This document shows, one piece after another, positions 23,163 to 32,595 of a stretch of DNA of 64,000 nucleotides. This DNA is from Clitopilus passeckerianus. Its lineage: Eukaryota > Basidiomycota > Agaricomycetes > Agaricales > Entolomataceae. Position numbers and translations under genes: made by a program. How positions within the stretch are numbered: the first letter of the stretch is position 1; the number at the start of each line of letters is the position of its first letter. The notes beneath the pieces are model-generated. The model was not told where the DNA came from. It did no database searches and saw nothing but the letters and a program-made list of their open reading frames with translations. Location of the stretch: NCBI GenBank assembly GCA_944990035.1, contig CALYLX010000126.1, positions 2,108,001 through 2,172,000 of the forward strand. The letters run 5' to 3'.

Positions 23163-23877
23163 GGTAATATCGGTGAATGGCTGGTTTCTGCTTTTGAGTA
23201 GATGCTACGATACAGTACATATACCTTCGATAATTAGAATGGAAGTTAGCCCGTGGAACGCATGGCGAGAGGACAACATGCTGCCCTGAGGTTTCTCGAT
23301 GACTATACGACGTGTGTCATACCAACTTCACTTGCAGTCCTAAGGACATCATAGACGCTGTGGAAGAGCTGTCCTCTTGATTGTGTGGCACAAGCGCTGA
23401 CGTGAGATTGAGTGGATTTCATTGTCCTCCTGGTCCTCGTCCAGGTATGCGTTTAAAATTAACCGCGGGCCTGAGGCGCGTGGTTTCCCGGGTCAAGGTG
23501 TGATTCGGATGTGATGCTACTGAGAGCTGTGGTCCGCAGGGTTGGGAACCACAAGGACATTCCTTAGCTTGTCCTCTGGAACGCTCTTTAACATCAGTAT
23601 CGGACACGTGTTCGTGCTATAGTTGAGTCCTGAGTATCAAAATTAGTCCAAAGCGCCGGATACCAACGAGGAGTCAGAACATTCCGTCAGCCCTGAATCT
23701 CGTCGTATTCGAGGAGCGCCTTGGTAGCGGCTGGAACTGATTATCGCAACGAGTTCAGTCCAGGCCTACCATGGCTCTTTGCTGAGTGCTTGCAAAAACA
23801 CTGATTAATATAACCGAGACTGGTTAGACTTTGGAAGCACAATGTCCTCTAATCCAGTTCTTCCATAGTTAGCTTTC
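23163..23877. promoter_or_regulatory. NLR upstream region with AGGAC/GTCCT cluster
   Basis: About 700 bases without a gene. Around ten GTCCT/AGGAC words fall between 23270 and 23850, where about one is expected. They include GTCCTAAGGAC (23337-23347, palindrome), AGGAC-n12-GTCCT (23554-23575) and TGTCCTCT at about 23369, 23570 and 23843. The word ATGTCCTCTAAT near 23842 also occurs in the ZnF2/ZnF3 promoter near 18710. The 23.6-23.9 kb part is also the 3' flank of the MYND gene. Confidence 0.4.
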
Positions 23878-25662
23878 TCATTCTCTCCGAAGTTCGTCCT
23901 CGCCAGGCGGAGCTTCCTCAACTCCTTTCTCTTCCCTCTTCCAAACAACCAACGTAAACCCATTGACCACATTCGGCAACCTATACATCGGAATCCCCCT
24001 CTGTCCAGGTTTTTGGAAAGGGTTCAGCCCAATCTCATACTTCTGGTCCCTACCCCCGTTCGCGGTAGCAAAACCGGCCACCATCATGGACATGTTCCCC
24101 CTCTGCGTCTCAGCCGATTGCTCAGCATACTCTGTTGTCGCGAATGGGATGCCGAGCCTATGTATATCTCGAATCACGGGGGTCCATTCTCTGTAAGAGC
24201 CCAGGCCGGCGTTACATGCCACCATGGCGTCTGGGGTGCCGCCATATGCGGAGAGGGCGTTATCTGGGCCAGAAGAAGTCCATGTAGGGGAAGTAGAGTG
24301 GAGGTAAATTGAGACCTTCCCGGAACCACACTCGCTGGGAGCTTCATATACGAAAACAGGAGAATGGTTCGCAACAGCCGATTTCGTTTTGGAGGGCTCG
24401 CTGGCTAGACGAGTTACGCCACCTCCAAAGAGGACCAGTTTGATATCATGGTAAGGGAGGAGAAGAGCAAGTTCGGAGAACCTGGCCAAGAATTAGTCGC
24501 AGGCCATGCGTAATGGCAGAACATAATGAACACACGTTGGAAGGTAGTTGAGTTCAACCTCCACGCCTACGAAGTGGACGAGCAGCGATACACGCTTGCC
24601 CTCCCGGCCCCTTTTTGAGCGTAACCTTCAGGCAATTCACCAGCAGCCAATACACACTCATTACCGAGTGCATAATCAGCGCTGCTGGCGATTCTTTAGA
24701 TAGCTTTCGCCACCTGTACCAACTCTCCCAATCCACGATTGGTTCATCCCACTTGGTGACGATGCATGGCCTTCTCTCAACTTCGGCCGAGGAGCTAAAG
24801 TTCCGGTTAGGAATCAAAGCAGGAGGCAGCATCCACCCTTCTTTATCCGATAGATGCCTGTCCTTGATCAGGTCCTTCCCATCCAAATGATCGAAGCCCT
24901 TTAGCAAAGATGCGTAGACTTGAGCATATGGAGCGGCCGCCGCAAGAGGACTGTTGTCCTGGTGGGGGACAGGGCCTCCTCGATGGCTCCAGTAGCCGTA
25001 GCCAGACCCGCCAAGCACCTTGAAGCGACCCTTGGCAACATCGGGGGAGAAGCTGCCATCTTTCTCAATACGCCCCCACGGGAAAAGCTTAACGATGGCT
25101 TGGGTTTGAGGGATTCGTTCCATGTGCCGCTGTCTTCCAGTCATTAAGAGAACGCAAAAGATAACTTCAGAAGTACCTTGTTATCGGGGCATAGTTGCTT
25201 GTGGGTAGGAGTACCAGGAATGATTGGTGTGTTCCAAGCGCGTGCAGAGCACTAAAACCGGTCAAGAAGAACCACGCAAGTCTGTCAATAAATCAGGTCA
25301 AATTCACCGAAGTGCACACGAACCTCTTTGCTGCAGTAAATGACGGCCTTACAAGCAGCACACCGCAACACCTTCTTCGGAGGCATGATGTTTTGGTGAC
25401 ATGCAGCGCAGACCTCCTTCACGCTGAAGTCAAACTTTTCTGGGATAGGACCTCCACGTTTTTCTGCTTTGATGAGTTCTTGGGCTGCAGTAACCAGAGA
25501 ACCATAGTAGACCTCCGGTTTCATGAATTGCTCCATTTTTTTTTCGGAGGTCAAGGTGGTCAAGAATGAAGTCTGACGTGCCCGAGGTTCTTCCTGAAGT
25601 CTTGTTGGGAGAAAGGTAGGGGCTTTGGATAATTTCAAATCCGATTGCATTAGCAAAGGCAT
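23878..25662 (-). CDS. MYND zinc-finger protein with MSS51-type C-terminal domain
   Basis: The N-terminal exon carries the first MYND half, VCAACHQNIMPPKKVLRCAA, then CKAVIYCSKE. Across a short intron the second half follows: CSARAWNTP, then HKQLCPDNK (His and Cys of the C6HC site). After the MYND domain come linker exons with QTQAIVKLFPWGRIEKDGSF. The C-terminal domain has VGVEVELNYLPTFSELALLL, LPYHDIKLVLFG and EYAEQSAE, features of the MSS51 C-terminal family. Yeast Mss51 is a mitochondrial translational activator and assembly factor for Cox1. Fungi also carry MSS51-like paralogues of unknown role, so the exact function is open. The start is uncertain: ATG complements lie at 25660-25662 (used) and 25534-25536. 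The gene is divergent from SEN34, about 230 bases away. Confidence 0.8.
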
Positions 25663-25890
25663 TGTCGGGAGTGGCCGAGAGATGCTATTCAGTTTGCGTT
25701 CAAACGGATTCAAACTGAAGTCAGACTCAGTTCAGGTGGTTTCAGAGTCATTGAGTCCGTCCAGCTGAACGTCTAGAGGCAACCCCTTTCAACGCTTTGA
25801 ACCGAAGCAAGCCTAAGGACCTGAGGACATAGTGGTAGAACGGAAACAACCGAAGATCTCGCTTGACTCTTCCTGACTGGAACAGCGACC

Positions 25891-27007
25891 ATGTCGGCTG
25901 CTAGCAGTAGCTCAAAACCAATCCAGCTACGAGTAGTGAACCAAAAAGCGTATGTTTGGGGCGTTAATGGTATGTGCTACTCAAGCTTGAATAAGAGTGT
26001 TTTAGTTATTGAACGACATGAAGGATAGATGTCGCCGCAATTCGTTCGCAACATCGACTCTGCGGTATCTTGACTGGGACACTGCCCCATCTCTCTCAGC
26101 AAAATGTATTCTTGGGTCTACCCCTTCTCTTGATGCCCGAAGAGGCTGTACTTCTTGTGGAAAACAGTGCGTATTTCAGTCCTGATGCCAGTACAAATTT
26201 CTGAGATTTTGAGCAGAGGCAGCAGTCTTCATCGACGACCCAAATGCGCATCCACAACCAACATCCCAACAGCTTGAAGAATGGGACACAAGGCAACAAG
26301 AAGATGTGAAAGAGCAGCTGGCTCTGCTTGAAGCTAAAGCTGGGGCCGGAGCTACAAGCAGCAAATCCATGTCCGCCGAAGCCCTGGCGAAACGGAAGGC
26401 TCGAGAAGAGAAGAGGGCCGCTGCTGCTGCTCTGGCCGCATCTAATCCGGATAGCCTTATGACTCCCGATGCTTCGGAACCTGCGCCTACACCTGTCTCA
26501 AAAACATCTGAAACTGCTACTAAAAACCCTTCAAATCTTCCCTACACCATCGTCATCCCCTCCTCTTCCTCGTCCCTAAGCTGGTATTCACCAGAGGTGG
26601 CTTCATACGATAGCGTAGAGGCTGCAAAAGCGGCAGGGATCTGGAGCTACCCGACAAACCTACATGAACGAGCGAGATGCGGTGTCTTCAGAGATCTCTG
26701 GAACCAAGGGTACTTCATGGGTGGTGGGATCAAATTTGGGGGAGAATATCTCGTGTATCCTGGTATGTACTTGGCGTTTTCTTTGCGCTAGCCTCGTATT
26801 AAATCGCAGATAGGTGACCCACTACGCTACCACTCCCATTTTGCAGCCTCAGTCATAGACTCTCCATCGTCCTCCCTCAAGCCTATGGAAATCGTCGCCC
26901 ACGGGCGGTTGGGAACAGGGACCAAAAAGGCGCATCTCCTTTGTACCTGGGATGACGACAAGAAGAAAGTGACCTATCTCACAATTGAATGGTCGGGTTT
27001 CGGTTAA
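25891..27007 (+). CDS. SEN34: tRNA-splicing endonuclease subunit SEN34
   Basis: This is the catalytic Sen34 subunit of the tRNA intron endonuclease, which cuts the 3' splice site of pre-tRNAs. The ATG at 25891 begins MSAASSSSKPIQLRVVNQKA. The exon with the N-terminal fold encodes IRSQHRLCGILTGTLPHLSQ and FLGLPLLLMPEEAVLLVEN. An Ala/Lys-rich linker follows. The C-terminal endonuclease domain has the Tyr in GGEYLVYPGDPLRYHSHF, the His in the same motif and the Lys in GTGTKKAHLLC, the usual catalytic triad. It ends LTIEWSGFG and TAA at 27005-27007. It converges on the EI24-family gene with a 119-bp gap. Confidence 0.93.
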
Positions 27008-27126
27008 TGAAGTATATGCGTACTACCAGACAAAGTTTGGTATATATCGATAGCAAATGTAAAGCAAAACAAGAAAATGCATGCGTGCCTAACAAACTCC
27101 CAATAAAACGACAAGGCTGAAGCGGC

Positions 27127-28563
27127 TTAATCCAACTTCCGTCTTGTCCCAATCCTAACCCGGTCTGTGACTCCTCTGGTGGGTCTACCACTCTGCCTGG
27201 TAGATTGCTGAGGTCCAGAACCTTCTTCCACGCTCTCATGGTCGATGTCCTCACTCTTCGCCCTGTTATGGCGTGTATTATTCGACCGCCCCGCAGAGGA
27301 GCCCACACTGAGGAGCTTGACTATGGCGTCGTTGAGCCATAACACCAGACGGAAGATTGGTACTCTGATAGGAACGAATGGAGAAGGATGTCTAATGGTT
27401 TCAGCCTCATTGGCGGCAGGTGGGTATGGGTTATACGGGTCAACGGGGACTGGGCGGGCATCCATTGCCAAGATGATGTACTAAGAACCGAGAAACCACT
27501 TGAGCTGGGTGAGAAGAGGGGGGGCAGAGAGACGTACCACTGGGTAAACGAGAGCAAATATGGCTGCGTTGGCAAGGCCAGTCCCAAAGGTGCATAGTGC
27601 GGCTGAAGGCAAGCCTGGATGTTCGCAGGTAAGCCCATGCACGGGGAAAGTAGGACACGAGTGATACTGACCGAAGGCAAGATAATAGGCCCATCTTTCT
27701 TCGAGATGTCTTATTCTCCGAGCAAGTGACATACCACGAGCGACCCAGACAAATTCAAAGCAGTAGTACCTATTGCAAATGCATATCAACCATTTGTACT
27801 TTGGTGCTGTACGGCAAGGAATCACTCACGAGTCAATCCAGCATAGGAATATGAATCCAATTGTCGGTCCAATGACGGGTACGTTCTGCAGTGCAAATGA
27901 AACGACGGCAGAGTTGAAGACCATGACCACGCGGTATGCTGACGTTGCGATTGCTGTCAGCATTCCTGAGTAGGTCGCTGGTTGCTGGTGCGCCGAAGTC
28001 CCATGTTGGAGAACAAAGGTTCGCTTGGCTATTATTGAACACCAGGAGCTCTATAAGCCAATCAACAATGGTGAATAGAAGCCGACATGAAGAATAACAC
28101 ACATTCAAGTAGAACGAAACCCCGACAACAGGGAACAGCCAAAGCACCTGGTAGAACCAGCCGATATTCTGATGAAACCACTTTTGTTGGTTTTGTACCA
28201 ACGGTGACAACAGAAAGTCAAAGCCATATATCGAGATGAGAGACAACGAGTTCAGCAGTAGGGATTTGTACACGTTTGCTCGGATCTCAGCGTCACTATC
28301 ATAGAATGGCGAGCACTCAGTCCCATTGACATTGACATTACACGAGTATTGGCCTACCTGAGCACCATATTGACCACAACATTCCATCGGAAAGCGTCCG
28401 TTAAACCTCTCCATGCCCATTTCAGCTGAAGCAAGGCCGACTCCTGAAAGGACAGAAACGACGGGTAAGAAGCTCTTGAGGCTGATTGGACCTGGCTCGG
28501 AGGATACTGAGGCGCCTGATAGTGCAGACCCGACGGTGGCGGAGGGCGGTAGTTTGCAGCCAT
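27127..28563 (-). CDS. EI24-family polytopic membrane protein
   Basis: The start ATG (complement 28561-28563) gives MAANYRPPPPSGLHYQAPQY, a proline-rich cytosolic N-terminus. Next come LLQLKWAWRGLTDAFRWNVV, a typical EI24 entry helix, and a lumenal-type stretch with several Cys residues. Hydrophobic segments follow, including YKSLLLNSLSLISIYGFDFL and a loop with NQQKWFHQNIGWFYQVLWLF. Several introns were not all resolved. The C-terminus is polar (ESVEEGSGPQQSTRQSGRPT) and ends at 27127. EI24/PIG8 proteins are ER membrane proteins linked to autophagy and apoptosis in animals; the fungal role is less clear. The assignment rests on the WRGL-x-DAFRW motif and the overall membrane layout. Confidence 0.72.
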
Positions 28564-28982
28564 GGCCAGCGCTAATGGCTCTTGATAAGTATGGTCCTCA
28601 CCGCCGCTGACGCCTTTGCCAAGGTCAGCCGACGTGCAATGTGGAGGTAGCGAATTAGCGCGAAGGATGTCATAAACCCTAACCTTAGTCTGGGATAACC
28701 TAGGGTTTGGCTCACCCAGGGTTCCCGATCGTTTCCTCAAACCACTTTGTGATAGGTTGTACATACAAATTTTGTACATAGCAGATTTGTTATTTGAGCC
28801 GCTGGTAGAGAAGATAAATGTACACGGTACAGTAAAACTAAGGCAAATAAATTAAACGGTATAAAAAAGCCACAAACTGTCCCTGTCAAGAATTGAGGGA
28901 TGTTGGCCTGAACACGAGCACAAGAGTATCGTAAATCGTGGCGTAAATGAGAAGTAACAGAGAAGCAGTAATTAATTATGCT
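28564..28982. promoter_or_regulatory. EI24 upstream region with inverted AAACCCTA boxes
   Basis: About 420 bases between the EI24 start and the histone H1 stop. AAACCCTA occurs at 28674-28681 and in inverted form (TAGGGTTT) at 28701-28708, about 110-145 bases upstream of the EI24 ATG. The unit equals a telomere-repeat-like box of the kind bound by Myb-type factors in fungi and plants; that role is an inference. Confidence 0.35.
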
Positions 28983-30165
28983 TTATGACTTCTTAGCTGC
29001 GGTCTATGTTGGGATAGTCAGCAAGCAGCTAGGAGCCACAGGATCTAAGAACGTACCTTCTTGGTAGTTGATGACTTAGTGGCAGCCTTCTTCGTGGCAG
29101 GCTTAGCAGCGGCCTTCGCAGGTGTCTTCTTAGTAGCAGCAGTCTTGGCCTTTGTTGTGGCAGTTGTACCAGTGACGGCCTAGTCAAAGCGTTAGCGAAA
29201 GGTCGATGTTCAAAGTTCGAAATCGGTCACCTTCTTAGCTGGTGCTCGCTTCGATGCAGTGGTGGTCTTCTTGGTGGATGCAGCAGCTTTGGCCTTTCCT
29301 GCAAGTTGCTTCTTCGCAGGAGCAGCAGCCTTCTTCGTTGCAGTCGTAGTCTTAGCCGGTGCCTTAGTTGTTGTGGATGCCTTCGTGGTCTTAGCGGGGG
29401 CAGCCTTAGTTGCGCCACCCTTGGTAGCTGTCTTCGCCTTGGTCGTTGTTGACTTGGTCGTCGATGCCTTTGCGGTCTTAGCGGCAGCTGTCTTGGCTTT
29501 AGGTGCAGCCTTCTTGGGTTCAGCCTTCTTTGTTTCTGTCTTTGCCTTAGCAGGCTTGTTCTGTGAACCGATGAGCATTTTGACATCGCAAATGATGAGC
29601 GGCACAAACCTCTTTGGTAGCTGAAGCATCAGCAGGCTTAGTCTTGGGCGCGAGCTTAACGCGGCCAGAGGGTCCTGAAATGTTGTTCAGAAGGTATTGC
29701 GTATAGGGGATGAGGCGAACTCACCCTTGGGGAGGACGAAAATTTGCTTCTCGACACCAGTAGTCAAAGCTTTCGAGAGTTGGGTGTTCTGGGCATTGCC
29801 AATCTCAAGTTTGTACTTTTCCTCGACATACCTATCGCACACGTTAGCAAGTAGGCAGAGCAAGAGAAGGGAATAGTTACTTCTTGATTTGGGGTCTGGA
29901 GACACCCGTTCGGGCATCATCAGGGTTTTCGGCAATACATTCCTGAGAGCAACATTAGCATGGCTGTCGTTGAGAAATGAAGAGCACAAAGGAGAAGAGA
30001 GACGTCGCCCAGAGCAGAGAAGGCACTCGATGACATAGAAATGATAGCCAAGTTGAAAACTGAGCCTACCTTGATCATGTCAATCCATGGCGGGTGAGTG
30101 GGCGCAGACTTGGTCGTAGTTTTCTTAGATTCGGCCTTAGTAGAGGTTGCTTTCTTGGTAGACAT
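28983..30165 (-). CDS. linker histone H1
   Basis: The start MSTKKATSTKAESKKTTTKS (complement 30163-30165) is followed by the globular H15 (winged-helix) domain spread over short exons. Its parts are HPPWIDMIK, ECIAENPDDARTGVSRPQIK, YVEEKYKLEIGNAQNTQLSK, ALTTGVEKQIFVLPKG and PSGRVKLAPKTK. A long Lys/Ala/Thr-rich tail of repeated AKTTKASTT- and KKAAAPAKK-like units follows, as expected for H1. The last intron, derived here, is spliced to TAAKKS and TAA at 28983-28985. The protein compacts chromatin between nucleosomes in the nucleus. The antisense strand of the tail gives a long Ala/Val-rich open frame that is an artefact of composition. The gene is divergent from the LYR-RF gene. Confidence 0.93.
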
Positions 30166-30973
30166 GTTGTACAAAGACTAAAAGCTAGAGGGCAGTCGGT
30201 GGTCTTGAGGGAGAGCGCTTGGTAGCTCGAGCGACGCTGAAGGGGCGCGGGATTTGGTTGGGGAAAAGACTTGATTTCTTTCCTCCAGAGGTTCTCTTTA
30301 TATGGACACGGTCGCGTCGATCACGTGATCATGCGCGTCGCGATAAACGAAATTGTGATCAACAAACGCCCACAGGTACAACCTCGGAGACGAGCGAGAT
30401 GGGCGTTGCTTATGATACTAAGCTTTCTTTTCTTTCTTTTGTTGTCTGCGGGTATACGAAAAGGAGGGAAAATAGGGCGATCCCTATCGGCAGGTTGAGC
30501 TGGATGAAGGTATTTTATCTTCCAGCGTCAAAGCTATTATACACATATGCTTCACTCTTCAAAAGACTGCTTGTTACGACAATAATACAGTAGCCAATTG
30601 TAACACCAGAATAACGAATGCCGTATTCTTTGAATTGAAATGGTGGTTTCAACGAGCCGACAACAAACAGATAGCATTGAAATCAGCGTATTTCTGACAA
30701 GACTAGGTTTCTCCTTATTCTACTATACGCCATCCAATTTTCCCGGACCTACTCAGGAATATGTTAGCGTTGCTACCCTGTTTGCCCCTTCGTCGAACTG
30801 CAATGAAAGTACTTGAACTCTTCGGGAGCTATGTCGGAGTTAACACAGCCACATCAAAGGTGTCATTGAATTTCCCACGACTACTAACACTGAGAATCCG
30901 CCAGTTGACAAGACCCGAACAACCCAAGTATTCGACAGCACCTTGCTGAAGCAACCACTGCAAGTAGAAAGGA
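30166..30973. promoter_or_regulatory. divergent intergenic region, H1 and LYR-RF genes
   Basis: About 800 bases separate the two divergent start codons. There is a pyrimidine tract (TTTCTTTTCTTTCTTTT) near 30424 and no supported gene. A plus-strand open frame (30219-30593) lacks any domain. Confidence 0.4.
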
Positions 30974-32220
30974 ATGTCGATTCCAGCTCCTTTTAGAGCG
31001 CTTGCTCGTACAGCATACAGGGATCTGTACCGAGCTGCAAGAGAGACCTTTTACGGTGAGCCTTTATGAATCCGTCCTAAAGAGTGGCCCACTGGCTAAA
31101 TCCCAAATTTTCAGGCGATGAACGTGTCTTTGCAGGTATGTCTACGGACCATCGCCCTAATTACTCACTCACTAACGCTCTTGAAAGCTTTCAAGTTGAA
31201 GATGCGCAATGATGCACTGGCTGCTCGGCAAATCACGGATGTGGAAACCTACGAAGCCCAGAACCAGCTTGCAAGGGAGGTAGCGGGTTTCCTGAGGAAG
31301 AACGTCATCCAAGGCACACGAGTTGCTGCCAAAGGAGCTTCACCTGATGAAGCAACCTACAGTGCGTGTATTGTCACTTGAGCTCTACAAACACTAAACA
31401 GCCATACTAGACCTACGCATTACCCGGCATACGGAGCTCGGGGATAATGACACCGTTAAGGCCCCACCGGTCCAGCCATCAAGTCGAAGTGCAAGAAAAC
31501 AGAAACATACGTGTGTATTCGTCGATGCGTCTTCCCTTGGTTCTTATGAACAACTGACTTCCAGTTCCGTCGCAGATGTTGCTCCGCACAATGATACTTT
31601 CTCTAGCTTCTCGCCCTCCCATCTCTCCATGAACTACTCCAAACTCAAGAAAGCGCACAAAGAACGTGTGCTTCCTGAGTTAAAGGAGGAAGACTTGGAG
31701 GAATCATTTGTTAGAGGTACGTAGCGTTCAGGCTCCCACAATGCCAGATGGCTGACCTCTCCGCTTCTTGCAGGGAGTGGACCGGTACAATATCCTTTAA
31801 TCTATAAAAGTAATTCTACTCAGAATATATTCACAACTACCAGGGCGGTCAATCGATCAACAAGACTGAGAATAATGTCCAGCTCCTTCACAAGCCCACT
31901 GGCATCCGTGTTTCATGCCAAGAAACCCGCTCGCTAACTCTGAACCGGCGATTGGCTCGGAAGATCCTCCTTGAAAAGGTTTCTTCTTTGCCATAGCCTT
32001 GCCTTGTCCTTTGCTAATGCCCATGGGTTCTTAGTTGGATAAGATTGAAAACCCTGGCCTCTCCAAGGGAGATCTCGCCAGAGCTAAACAGCGCGAACGC
32101 GAACGAAGGCGCAGGAAGAAGGCTAAGAAGAAGGCCCTGGAGCAGGCAGCTGATGAAGAGACTCATCAGCTGGAGGAACAGATTCATGAGACAATCGTTC
32201 CCGCCGGTGCAAACCCTTGA
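30974..32220 (+). CDS. fusion: LYR-motif protein (MZM1/LYRM7-like) plus mitochondrial RF-1-domain (GGQ) protein
   Basis: Seven exons derived here stay in one frame: 30974-31055, 31115-31135, 31188-31361, 31411-31716, 31774-31784, 31844-31978 and 32035-32220, giving 304 residues. Residues 1 to about 120 are MZM1/LYRM7-like: the LYR motif in [20 protein letters not shown], then [28 protein letters not shown] and [18 protein letters not shown]. That family assembles the Rieske protein into respiratory complex III. From about residue 165 the sequence is like mitochondrial release-factor homologues (MTRFR/C12orf65, Rso55): [58 protein letters not shown] and a basic tail. No stop separates the halves. 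An optional 54-nt intron (GTGTGT to TTCCAG, at about 31506) keeps the frame either way. Exon 5 is an 11-nt microexon. Confidence 0.82.
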
Positions 32221-32595
32221 CATGAATGAGGCGCATTCCCAAACCAAATCACTAAGCGCAGGTGAAGTTGCTGCCGCAATGTACAATTACTCTTTCCTCG
32301 ATGTTTCCCTGTATTTTGATTCAAATCCTTGTTTTTATGTTTGTGAGGTCATCCGCCTGTAGACTTCGTGGAGTATTTGGCCTAAGAAACCAAGGGCTTG
32401 CATTGCAGTGCACATCCGTACATTTGCTCTTGACAGAGGCCTCAGCGGGATAGGTTCCCGTTACGTTACGTAATACTCACGACGCGTAGGTACTTTAGCA
32501 ACTGCGCTTGCAACGTCAAGGTAACAGGAACGAGCGTGAAGGAGCTCGAAATACCGCTTGAAATTTCTAGGAACCTACATATCTAGTGACCCAAA
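32221..32595. other. intergenic between LYR-RF and CAP genes
   Basis: 375 bases with the 3' region of the LYR-RF gene and the CAP promoter. No other feature was seen. Confidence 0.5.

Noticed and set aside
29227..29607. Arg/Leu/Gln-rich minus-strand frame resembling a protamine-like protein
   Set aside because: It is the +1 frame of the same H1 tail repeat.
29259..29624. Ala/Val/Phe-rich plus-strand open frame opposite histone H1, resembling a multi-pass membrane protein
   Set aside because: It is the complement of the Lys/Ala codons of the H1 tail; a composition artefact with no splice or start context.
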